From Massilibacteroides vaginae (GTDB lineage Bacteria; Bacteroidota; Bacteroidia; Bacteroidales; Tannerellaceae): DNA of 64,000 nucleotides. Both the position numbers and the translations under genes were made by a program. Each line of letters opens with the position of its first letter. Within the stretch, counting starts at the first letter, position 1. Of this stretch, positions 46,319 to 54,231 are shown one piece after another. The notes beneath the pieces are model-generated. The model was not told the origin of the DNA. It searched no databases and saw only the letters and a program-made list of their open reading frames with translations. The DNA is taken from contig NZ_FXDJ01000009.1 of NCBI RefSeq assembly GCF_900178525.1, forward strand, positions 1,477,001 through 1,541,000, read 5' to 3'.

Positions 46319-47488
46319 ATGAAAAAAATAATGTTGGTATTTGGCACACGCCCTGAAGCCATAAAAATGGCTCCGTTAGTAAAAGAACTTCAATCACGCA
46401 ATGATAAATTTGAAGTACTTGTTTGCGTAACAGGACAACATCGGGAAATGTTGGATCAAGTTCTTTCCTTATTTGGTATTAAAGCTGATTATGACTTAAA
46501 TATAATGAAGCCGGGGCAGGATTTGTATGATATTACTTCTAATGTTTTATTGAAATTAAGAGACGTAATAAAAGAAAGTCATCCAGACATTGTTTTAGTA
46601 CATGGTGATACAACAACTTCTGTTTCTGCTGCTCTTGCGGCTTTTTATCAACAAGTTCCTGTTGGGCATATAGAAGCCGGTCTTAGAACATATAATAAAT
46701 ATAGCCCTTGGCCAGAGGAGGTTAATCGCCAAATGACTAGTCGTATAGCATCGTTGCATTTTTGTCCTACTACAACATGTTATGATCATTTATTGACAGA
46801 AGGGGTAGATAAGTCGTCTTTACATATTACAGGAAATACTGTTATAGACGCACTGCATTTAGTTTTAAATATGATTGAAGAGAGACCTTCTTTGCGGAAA
46901 GAAATAGAGTGTCTTTTGACAGAAAAAGGACTCCCTGGTAAATTGTTTCAAGAATGGAATGGAGCAAGACGCCTGGTTTTGGTAACAGGCCATAGAAGGG
47001 AGAATTTTGGCGATGGTTTCCTAAATATTTGTAGGGCATTGAAAGAATTGTCAGAACGTTATCCTTCTGTTGATTTTGTGTATCCAATGCATCTTAATCC
47101 CAATGTGAGGAAGCCGATAAATGAAATTTTTGGCGAAGATGAGCTGAGAGCCCACCAAAATGTATTTTTTCTAGAACCGTTAGAGTATCTTCCTTTTGTT
47201 CATTTAATGCGCTTATCTACGCTTGTGTTAACCGATAGTGGCGGTATTCAGGAGGAAGCTCCGGGCCTCGGAAAGCCAGTACTTGTGATGAGGGATACAA
47301 CTGAAAGACCTGAAGCTGTTGCTGCAGGAACGGTTCTGTTAGTTGGAACTAATCGTGAGAATATTGTGGCAAATACTTCGAAGTTATTGGATGATGTAAC
47401 ATTTTTTCAAAAAATGTCTAAGGCTGAAAATCCGTACGGTAGTGGTAACAGTAGTGAATTAATAGCTAATATTTTAGAAGCAAATTGA
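46319..47488 (+). CDS. wecB: UDP-N-acetylglucosamine 2-epimerase (non-hydrolysing)
   Basis: A 389-residue enzyme converting UDP-GlcNAc to UDP-ManNAc in the cytoplasm. It has the N-terminal MLVFGTRPEAIKMAPLVKEL, VHGDTTTSVSAALAAFYQQVPVGHIEAGLRT, TGHRRENFG and the C-terminal TDSGGIQEEAPGLGKPVLVMRDTTERPEA. These cover the UDP-sugar site and the catalytic acid/base residues. It suggests ManNAc or a derivative in the repeat unit. ATG at 46307, overlapping the LicD stop, is an alternative start; 46319 gives the common N-terminus MKKIM. Confidence 0.95.
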   Translation: MKKIMLVFGTRPEAIKMAPLVKELQSRNDKFEVLVCVTGQHREMLDQVLSLFGIKADYDLNIMKPGQDLYDITSNVLLKLRDVIKESHPDIVLVHGDTTTSVSAALAAFYQQVPVGHIEAGLRTYNKYSPWPEEVNRQMTSRIASLHFCPTTTCYDHLLTEGVDKSSLHITGNTVIDALHLVLNMIEERPSLRKEIECLLTEKGLPGKLFQEWNGARRLVLVTGHRRENFGDGFLNICRALKELSERYPSVDFVYPMHLNPNVRKPINEIFGEDELRAHQNVFFLEPLEYLPFVHLMRLSTLVLTDSGGIQEEAPGLGKPVLVMRDTTERPEAVAAGTVLLVGTNRENIVANTSKLLDDVTFFQKMSKAENPYGSGNSSELIANILEAN

Positions 47489-47489
47489 C

Positions 47490-48674
47490 ATGAAAAAACG
47501 GATTTTGGTACTTCACAATGGCTATCCAATGTTGTCTGATAGTGGAGATAAAACCCGGACGATAAGTATGTTGCGTTCCTTATGTAAGGATACGGATGAA
47601 CTATTCTTTCTGGCCTTTTATAAACGAGGAGGGAGGTTTGTAAATAGAGAAAGAAGTAAACTTCCTGGTAATGTAACATCTTTCTTTTTCTATACACTGC
47701 CGGATCGTTTCCCATTTTTCCGTTTTTCTCTTCTCTTAAGGAGTATTATTACATGGTGGGTTGTTCGTTGTAACCATATTGATATTATTCAGGCTGAAAC
47801 TTCCTTATCTGCAAAATCTACGATGTTTGTACGTGGTAAAGTTAAATTGATCACGGACTTTCATGCAGATCCGGTACCTGAGCTCTCCCTAAATAATGCA
47901 TCTGTTTCTGCTATAAATAATGCGGAAAATGACATTACTTATGCTTTGAAAAATTCTGATAGCATAATTGCAGTTTCGGAAACGTTATATAAGAATCTAT
48001 CGAAGAAACAAGATAACAACTTACCTGTGTCTATTCTCCCTTGCTGTTTTAATGCTGAGTTATTTGAGTCAGTTGAACAGAAAAAGATAGAACAGCTGAA
48101 AGAGGAGTACGGTTTGAGTAATCGGATTGTACTTTGTTATCTTGGAGGACTTCACAAATGGCAATGTGTCGAAGAAACTATTTTATTGTTTCTGAAATTG
48201 AGGAAATTAAACCCTGATTACTTTCTTTGTCTTTATACAAATGATGATATTTCGATTTATGCAGACTTATTAAAAGAAGCAGAAGGACATTATCTCTGTA
48301 AAAGTTTGAAACATACGGATGTGCCTCTCTACTTATCTATAGTGGATGTGGGCTTTGTACTGCGAAGTGATAGTTTGGTTAATATAAATGCATCGCCTAC
48401 TAAAACCTCGGAATATATGGCAGCAGGTGCTATGGTTGTTACTACACGTTATGCAGGAGATGCGCCTGAAATTATCAATGCATGTGGTTATGGTGTAGTT
48501 CTTGATGAGGTTGAAATAGAAAAAGAAGACATTCTTAATGTGTTAAACTCAAGTATTCATTTATTTGTTGAGAATAAACCTCAAAGCTCCCAACAGGTAA
48601 GGCAATATGCCTTTGAACATCGCGTATGGCAATCAAATGAGCAAAAGCTAAAGGTTTTATATAATACTATTTGA
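47490..48674 (+). CDS. Glycosyltransferase, GT4-like
   Basis: A 394-residue GT-B type enzyme. The N-terminal half begins MKKRILVLHNGYPMLSDSGDKTRT, and the C-terminal half has LCYLGGLHKWQC and the nucleotide-sugar segment SPTKTSEYMAAGAMVVTTRYAGDAPEII. It builds the polysaccharide repeat unit at the membrane. It follows wecB with a single-base gap and is the last gene of the plus-strand arm. It converges with the minus-strand arm only 3 bases away. Donor and acceptor are unknown. Confidence 0.88.
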   Translation: MKKRILVLHNGYPMLSDSGDKTRTISMLRSLCKDTDELFFLAFYKRGGRFVNRERSKLPGNVTSFFFYTLPDRFPFFRFSLLLRSIITWWVVRCNHIDIIQAETSLSAKSTMFVRGKVKLITDFHADPVPELSLNNASVSAINNAENDITYALKNSDSIIAVSETLYKNLSKKQDNNLPVSILPCCFNAELFESVEQKKIEQLKEEYGLSNRIVLCYLGGLHKWQCVEETILLFLKLRKLNPDYFLCLYTNDDISIYADLLKEAEGHYLCKSLKHTDVPLYLSIVDVGFVLRSDSLVNINASPTKTSEYMAAGAMVVTTRYAGDAPEIINACGYGVVLDEVEIEKEDILNVLNSSIHLFVENKPQSSQQVRQYAFEHRVWQSNEQKLKVLYNTI

Positions 48675-48677
48675 CTC

Positions 48678-49766
48678 TTATTTACGCAGGGTTTGTTTAT
48701 AAACCTCTTCAACTTGTTGAGCGATATCTGCCCATGAGTAGAAATCTATTGCATAATCTTGCTCTTCGAACGCTTTGCTCAATGAACAATCTAGTTTTTC
48801 AACTAAAGAATTAACATCCCCTACAGGGAAATAATTCTTTGAAGGTAGGCCTATCTGCATATTGGCAGAAATATCACTAGCTAAAATAGGACGTTTGTAA
48901 TTAATAGCTTCGACTAAAACCAAAGGGAATCCTTCATTGAAAGATGGAAGAACAAATAATGCGGCTGATGAATAAAGTTGTCGTAAGTTTTCCCCTTCTA
49001 CAAATCCCACAAATAGGACTTTGTTTATTTCTGCTTTAGAGAATAGCTGCTTTGAATATTCAGAAGAATGATCAATACCCCCGGCAATAACTAACGTGTA
49101 ATTAGAGGATGAAGAGCTTTTAGTAAAAGCGTCAATAAGATAATCAAAGCCTTTCTCTTGTGTTATTCGACCTACAGCTAAGATAAATTTGTGTTTTTCC
49201 AGGTTTAGGGAGTCTAAATATTCGGTGTTGCTTGTTATGGATTGTTTATCTACTCCATTGGGAATGAGACTGGCTTTTCTCTGTGTTTTTTCAGGAAAAG
49301 TAGCTAACAAACTTTTGTTAATGAAAATTAGACTATTTGCGGTTGATGTTGCGAATAACTCCCCGCATTTTAAGATAAAGCGTCCAAATCGATTCCATTT
49401 TTTGTGTTCATAATTCGGACTATGGTAGGTAACAACTGTTTTAAGTCCGAAAATGCGCAATAGAGGCGTAAATATTCCCGGTCCGATATTATGAATATGC
49501 ACTATGTCAGGGCGAGAAAATAAACACCAAATAGCACAAAGGAAAGAATGTAAAAAAGCCTCTACTCCTTTTATTTTTGTAGAAGGCAAATCAATAAAAG
49601 ATATGTTTTTGTAATGTTTGTTTACCGGAGAAGAAAGATAACTTTTTCTTCTGAAAACTGTGATTTGTTTGTCTTTAGACATATTGGTGTATAGATTTTC
49701 ACAGTGTTTCTCAACCCCTCCCTGTATGTTAGGGAAACCTCTTGTACCAAACACATATACCCTCAT
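48678..49766 (-). CDS. Glycosyltransferase, GT4 with DUF1972-type N-terminus
   Basis: A 362-residue GT-B enzyme. The N-terminus MRVYVFGTRGFPNIQGGVEK matches the DUF1972 domain of capsule rhamnosyl/galactosyl-type transferases. The C-terminal part has ILAVGRITQEKGFDYLIDAF and the donor-site motif PSFNEGFPLVLVEAINYKRP (E-x7-E). It is the last gene of a three-gene minus-strand arm (Wzy candidate, GT, GT). It probably acts on the same repeat unit as the plus-strand genes. The sugar specificity is unknown. Confidence 0.9.
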   Translation of the reverse strand: MRVYVFGTRGFPNIQGGVEKHCENLYTNMSKDKQITVFRRKSYLSSPVNKHYKNISFIDLPSTKIKGVEAFLHSFLCAIWCLFSRPDIVHIHNIGPGIFTPLLRIFGLKTVVTYHSPNYEHKKWNRFGRFILKCGELFATSTANSLIFINKSLLATFPEKTQRKASLIPNGVDKQSITSNTEYLDSLNLEKHKFILAVGRITQEKGFDYLIDAFTKSSSSSNYTLVIAGGIDHSSEYSKQLFSKAEINKVLFVGFVEGENLRQLYSSAALFVLPSFNEGFPLVLVEAINYKRPILASDISANMQIGLPSKNYFPVGDVNSLVEKLDCSLSKAFEEQDYAIDFYSWADIAQQVEEVYKQTLRK

Positions 49767-49769
49767 ATT

Positions 49770-50990
49770 TTAGTTTCGTTTAGCAATTACCTCTTCATAG
49801 ATGCGGATAAGTTTGTTGTAATGGCTTGTTTCTGAAAAGTTCTCATCGGCAAATTTAATTGCTGATTTAGACATTTCCTGATAAACACCATTTGGAACGT
49901 CGTTTGCTTTTTGTATAGCATTTTTAAGACTTTCAACAGACTTAGTCTTGAATAAAAACCCTGTTTCATTATCAACTATTAACTCAGGAATTCCACCGAG
50001 ATTACTGCCAATAACGGGCTTGCCTAAAGTATATGCTTCAATAATCGACATGGGATTGTTCTCGTAACACTCAGATGATACAATGACAAATGACGCTTTT
50101 GCAATACAATTCTCCAATTCTTTTCCGGACATAAAACCAAGAAAATCCACATTTGGAATGTTTTCTTGTGTCAACTCATCCCAAAGCGGCCCTGTACCGG
50201 CAATTTTTAAATTTATATGTGGCAAACCTTTAATCGACTGAATTAATGTTCTGAGTCCTTTCTCTTCGGAAATGCGACCGAAGAACAGCATATATTCTCC
50301 TTTTTTTATGTTTGTATCCTCTACTGTAGGCGTGAAGTTATATAAATATACAGATTTGTCTTTAAACATAGAGTTAACCTGAATATGTTTGTTTCTTGAA
50401 AAACTACTGACGAAAATAAACTTATTTATGTACGCTATAGGAGGAATAAATAAAGCTCTGAAATAACTATCAAGAGATAACATAGTGCTGTTAAAGAAGC
50501 TTTGTTTAGAGCATTTATTTGTAATACAGTGATAGAATTTCCCGGTACTACACTTTTCGCAAAAATTACCTTTCCCGTCGGTAAATGTATATGCAGGGCA
50601 GACAAGTCTGTAGTCATGTACGCTCATAACAACCGGGATATTGTGTTTTCTTAATACAGGGAGTATAGATACTGATAGACTGTTGAATAATAGGTGTATA
50701 TGCGCAATGTCCGGCTTCTCTTTAATGATAAGCTTTTCTATCTTTCGTGCAGCTTGCTTGTTGTAAATGAATCGAAAAACATTCTTGATCTTTGTGAAGA
50801 GGTTAGACTCTGATAGTTCCGGATAATCTACAAAATAAGAGCTGTAAGGCGATTCCTGATTTTTTTTATTCTGCAGACAAAAGGGAATGACCGTGTGTCC
50901 TTTTAATTCTAACAAGGATATTGTGTTAAAGAAGACGGTTTCAGCTCCTCCTTTTTTATAAAAATATTTATTGATTTGTAATATCTTCAT
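49770..50990 (-). CDS. Glycosyltransferase, GT4
   Basis: A 406-residue GT-B enzyme starting MKILQINKYFYKKGGAETVF. It has the acceptor-side HDYRLVCPAYTFTDGKGNFCEKC and FCEKCSTGKFYHCITNKC cysteine pairs, found in some GT4 proteins, then YMLFFGRISEEKGLRTLIQ and SECYENNPMSIIEAYTLGKP (E-x7-E). It starts inside the end of the Wzy candidate (23-base overlap) and is separated by 3 bases from the next transferase, so the three genes form one operon. The donor sugar is unknown. Confidence 0.9.
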   Translation of the reverse strand: MKILQINKYFYKKGGAETVFFNTISLLELKGHTVIPFCLQNKKNQESPYSSYFVDYPELSESNLFTKIKNVFRFIYNKQAARKIEKLIIKEKPDIAHIHLLFNSLSVSILPVLRKHNIPVVMSVHDYRLVCPAYTFTDGKGNFCEKCSTGKFYHCITNKCSKQSFFNSTMLSLDSYFRALFIPPIAYINKFIFVSSFSRNKHIQVNSMFKDKSVYLYNFTPTVEDTNIKKGEYMLFFGRISEEKGLRTLIQSIKGLPHINLKIAGTGPLWDELTQENIPNVDFLGFMSGKELENCIAKASFVIVSSECYENNPMSIIEAYTLGKPVIGSNLGGIPELIVDNETGFLFKTKSVESLKNAIQKANDVPNGVYQEMSKSAIKFADENFSETSHYNKLIRIYEEVIAKRN

Positions 50991-52269
50991 GTTTGGGTAA
51001 CTGTTTTTTTTCGTTTAAAGTAGAAGTTAGTATCCTTTTCATATCGCCCAATAATAATCCTAAAAACATCAGTATAAAGAAGCCTCTATGAGTTGTGAAG
51101 GTTGAATCTGCAACTCCTTCAATGATAAAGAATACAATAATCAAAATGACAAATGTTGGATAAAAATTGTTTTTAGTTACTTTATAGAAGTTGAACGCTT
51201 TTTTTGCAATGTAAAGCCAAAACAAAACATAAAGTAACACCCCTACAATCCCGAATTGTGCAAGTGAAGGATAATAAGTATCGGCTACATAATTGTAGAA
51301 ATCTTGACTGATACCCCAAACTTTCTCAATCCCATACTTGATATAAATATCAGAATAATATTGACCTGACGCAAATGTACCAAAACTTGCAAAACCACTA
51401 CCAAAAGGAGCATAATCAACAAGGATATCCGGTGCAGTACGATATAGAACAAATCGAGCTAAATTGTCTCGGTCCACTTCTCCTGTGAAAGTTTGAAAGA
51501 AATAGAACGATATTTTTTCCCAAGCAACTAAAATAACTACAGCAACAACCGCAAGTAAAATAGAAATACTTTTTAGGTTTAACTTGAAGTTGTCCAGTTT
51601 TACAGAGAGAAATAAGACAAGTATAGACGCGAATGCGTAAAAACCAAAGAATTTAGATCGTCCGGATATGAGTCCTAAGGCAAGGATTAGTAAAAATGTA
51701 ATTTTTGTTTTGGTGGTATAAGGTGAAGTATACAGATAGCATAAAGAACACATAATTACAGCAGCGGCATAATAGGTAGCATGTCCCATAACAACAACAA
51801 GCGTGTTAGGTACGAAAATTTCAACAATTGCCAGGAGAAAGAGAAAGAAACTAAAGATCAATGCCGTTAATCTTAGTCTGATTTTTTGATCATTAGAGAA
51901 TAAAGGAGCCAACGAATAAGTGCAAAATAAAGCGAGATAAGGTTTTATCTGGATTATTAGATCTGTAATTATGGCCTTTGTTATATTACTCCCTATAAAA
52001 ATTGAATAACAAAAATAAAATCCAAAAACGAGTAATGTGAAAAGGAAAGCCTTGTTTATAGTCCATTCAGGCGTTTTAAACAGTTGGTAGCCAAATAAAA
52101 GAAACAACACAGATGCACATATTTCATCGGTATAGTCAAATCCTATTAAATCGTACAATAGAATCCCAAAGATTAATGTAATTACAAAAAGTGAGAAAAA
52201 GGATTTGTTAATAAATTCTTGCATAGAAACATGTATGTATTTATTCCTAAAATAATAAACGTAAACCAT
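50968..52269 (-). CDS. O-antigen/polysaccharide polymerase candidate (Wzy-like)
   Basis: A 433-residue membrane protein with about 11 hydrophobic segments and a large extracytoplasmic loop (about 265-335, rich in Tyr and Gly) near the C-terminus. This is the topology of O-antigen ligase/Wzy proteins; there is little sequence conservation to name it more closely. It heads the minus-strand arm. Its product would polymerise the repeat units flipped by Wzx in the periplasm. ATG at 52224 (MQEFINKSFF) is an alternative start that removes a short basic leader. Confidence 0.8.
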   Translation of the reverse strand: MVYVYYFRNKYIHVSMQEFINKSFFSLFVITLIFGILLYDLIGFDYTDEICASVLFLLFGYQLFKTPEWTINKAFLFTLLVFGFYFCYSIFIGSNITKAIITDLIIQIKPYLALFCTYSLAPLFSNDQKIRLRLTALIFSFFLFLLAIVEIFVPNTLVVVMGHATYYAAAVIMCSLCYLYTSPYTTKTKITFLLILALGLISGRSKFFGFYAFASILVLFLSVKLDNFKLNLKSISILLAVVAVVILVAWEKISFYFFQTFTGEVDRDNLARFVLYRTAPDILVDYAPFGSGFASFGTFASGQYYSDIYIKYGIEKVWGISQDFYNYVADTYYPSLAQFGIVGVLLYVLFWLYIAKKAFNFYKVTKNNFYPTFVILIIVFFIIEGVADSTFTTHRGFFILMFLGLLLGDMKRILTSTLNEKKQLPKHEDITNQ

Positions 52270-52437
52270 ATCCGGTTTAGTATTTTTTTAAGAATACGAA
52301 TCTTATTTTAAAACTGCTCTGTTCTGATTTACAAAAATATAAAATAAAACATGAATAGATTCGTTTCCTCATAGGAAAATAGATGAATGGAAGTGATTCT
52401 ACGCTGCATCTTATGAAGAATTGTGGAGCTAATAATC

Positions 52438-52445
52438 TATATTTG
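52438..52445 (+). promoter_or_regulatory. -7 box for ugd
   Basis: TATATTTG lies 23 bases before the ugd start and fits the -7 consensus. A -33 element at proper spacing is not evident. Confidence 0.45.
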
Positions 52446-52467
52446 TATCAGATAAAAGGAAAACATT

Positions 52468-53808
52468 ATGAAAATAGCAATCGTTGGAACGGGGTATGTT
52501 GGTTTAGTGACGGGTACTTGTTTTGCGGAAATGGGGACGGAGGTTTTTTGTGTGGATGTGGATACGCGGAAAATTGAAAATCTTAAGAAGGGGATTATTC
52601 CTATTTATGAGCCCGGACTGGAGGAAATGGTTAATCGTAATTTTCATGCGGAACGGCTGCGGTTTACTACTGAACTGAAGGATTGTGTTAATGAGGTGGA
52701 GGTGCTTTTTACGGCTGTGGGTACGCCGCCTGATGAGGATGGTAGTGCCGACTTGCGTTATGTGCTGGAGGTAGCGCGAGAGATTGGACGGAATATTAAT
52801 AAGTATGTGCTGGTGGTTACGAAAAGTACGGTTCCGGTGGGAACTGCGCTTTTGGTGAAGCAGGCTATTCAGGAAGAACTGGATAAGCGTGGGGTGGATG
52901 TTGAGTTTGATATTGCTTCTAATCCGGAGTTTTTGAAAGAGGGGGCGGCTATTAAAGATTTTATGAGTCCGGATCGTGTGGTGGTTGGTGTGGAGTCGGA
53001 TCGCGCCAAGGAGTTAATGACGCGGTTGTATCGTCCTTTCTTGTTGAATAATTTTCGTGTTATTTTTATGGATGTGCCTTCGGCCGAGATGACTAAATAT
53101 GCGGCCAATGCGATGTTGGCTACGCGTATTAGTTTTATGAACGATATGGCTAATTTGTGTGAATTGGTTGGCGCCGACGTAAATATGGTGAGGAAAGGGA
53201 TAGGGTCTGACAACCGTATCGGTGGTCGTTTTCTTTATCCCGGTTGTGGTTATGGTGGCTCTTGTTTTCCGAAAGATGTGAAGGCGCTGATTCGTACTGC
53301 TAAGGAATACGACTATCCGATGCGTATATTGCAGGCGGTAGAAGATGTGAACGACCGTCAGAAAACCGTTTTGTTCCGAAAGTTGAACGATTTTTACGGT
53401 GGTGAGCTGAAGGGTAAGTGCATTGCCCTATGGGGGTTGTCGTTTAAACCTGAAACGGATGATATACGCGAAGCTCCTTCGTTGGTCTTGATCGATTTGT
53501 TGTTGAAGGCCGGTTGCCGTGTTAAGGCGTATGATCCGGTGTCGATAGATGAGGCTCGCCGAAGATTGGGCGATGCTGTTGAACTCTGTAAAGATATTTA
53601 TGAAACCGTGTTGGATTCGGACGCATTACTTGTTGTAACCGAATGGAAAGAATTTCGTTTGCCCTCCTGGGATACCATCAAAAAACTGATGCTAACGCCC
53701 TTGATTTTAGATGGGCGAAATATCTATGATATTGAGGAGTTGGAACAGAAAGGATTTACTTATTCTTGTATCGGTCGAAAAATAGCTGAAAAAGAACATC
53801 CTTTATAA
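52468..53808 (+). CDS. ugd: UDP-glucose 6-dehydrogenase
   Basis: A 446-residue NAD-dependent dehydrogenase making UDP-glucuronate. It has the Rossmann motif IAIVGTGYVGLVTGTCFAEMG, SNPEFLKEGAAIKDF, the catalytic cysteine in GCGYGGSCFPKDVKAL, and the C-terminal LSFKPETDDIREAPS. The length is standard for Ugd; a UDP-ManNAc dehydrogenase is less likely because of the GCGYGGSCFPKD context. It closes the polysaccharide cluster on its own promoter and is followed by a perfect palindrome. Its codon use is more G-rich than that of the AT-rich transferases to its left. Confidence 0.93.
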   Translation: MKIAIVGTGYVGLVTGTCFAEMGTEVFCVDVDTRKIENLKKGIIPIYEPGLEEMVNRNFHAERLRFTTELKDCVNEVEVLFTAVGTPPDEDGSADLRYVLEVAREIGRNINKYVLVVTKSTVPVGTALLVKQAIQEELDKRGVDVEFDIASNPEFLKEGAAIKDFMSPDRVVVGVESDRAKELMTRLYRPFLLNNFRVIFMDVPSAEMTKYAANAMLATRISFMNDMANLCELVGADVNMVRKGIGSDNRIGGRFLYPGCGYGGSCFPKDVKALIRTAKEYDYPMRILQAVEDVNDRQKTVLFRKLNDFYGGELKGKCIALWGLSFKPETDDIREAPSLVLIDLLLKAGCRVKAYDPVSIDEARRRLGDAVELCKDIYETVLDSDALLVVTEWKEFRLPSWDTIKKLMLTPLILDGRNIYDIEELEQKGFTYSCIGRKIAEKEHPL

Positions 53809-53816
53809 ATAAAAAC

Positions 53817-53848
53817 ATATCCTTTATTTTTCGAAAAATAAAGGATAT
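53817..53848. terminator. 32-bp perfect palindrome after ugd
   Basis: Two 16-base arms (53817-53832 and 53833-53848) are perfect complements centred on TCGA, with AT-rich outer parts and T/A runs. It can terminate transcription from both sides. The lack of any loop is unusual. Confidence 0.65.
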
Positions 53849-53954
53849 ATTTTGAAAAATAACCTTTATGTTTTTTGCCTTTCTAAGGCCTTGATTATCA
53901 GCGCCTACGGAAGGCATGTTTTTTGCTCAAATTCCGGGATTCGGCATGTTGAGG

Positions 53955-53988
53955 CTTGTTGTGCTGTAAGTCCTTAAAACACAACAAG
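53955..53988 (-). terminator. Hairpin at the end of the feo operon
   Basis: CTTGTTGTG (53955-53963) and CACAACAAG (53980-53988) pair perfectly around a 16-base loop. It starts directly after the stop of the Cys-rich gene. No T-run follows, so it may protect the mRNA end rather than terminate. Confidence 0.45.
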
Positions 53989-54168
53989 TCAACTGCCGCA
54001 ACAGCTTTTCTTTTGCTTTTTCAGCTCGTGATGCAATGAACAACCTGTACATCCACCGCAAGGGCTGGATGCTGTGCTTTTGGGGGCAACGATAAAGCTG
54101 TAAACTTTCCAACCCACATAAAGTAAGGTGGTGATTCCGGTGCATGCGACTGCTATTTCTTGCCACAT
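53989..54168 (-). CDS. FeoB-associated Cys-rich small membrane protein
   Basis: A 59-residue protein in a frame easily missed because a longer spurious frame overlaps it. It begins MWQEIAVACTGITTLLYVGW (one membrane helix, residues 4-27), then carries a cysteine cluster PCGGCTGCSLHH and ends KKSCCGS: six cysteines after the helix. This is the pattern of the small FeoB-associated Cys-rich proteins encoded next to feoB in Bacteroidota and Firmicutes, thought to help ferrous iron uptake. It lies 63 bases downstream of feoAB on the same strand. Confidence 0.85.
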   Translation of the reverse strand: MWQEIAVACTGITTLLYVGWKVYSFIVAPKSTASSPCGGCTGCSLHHELKKQKKSCCGS

Positions 54169-54231
54169 AATTTCTTTTTTTGTTTAAGCATTCCGGTGAT
54201 TGAAACCGGGCTTGTGAATGTTTTAATTGTG

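Noticed and set aside
53927-54166. A 79-codon minus-strand frame beside feoAB
   Set aside because: It overlaps the Cys-rich Feo partner (53989-54168) in another frame and has no family-like features, while the shorter frame has a helix and ordered cysteines.
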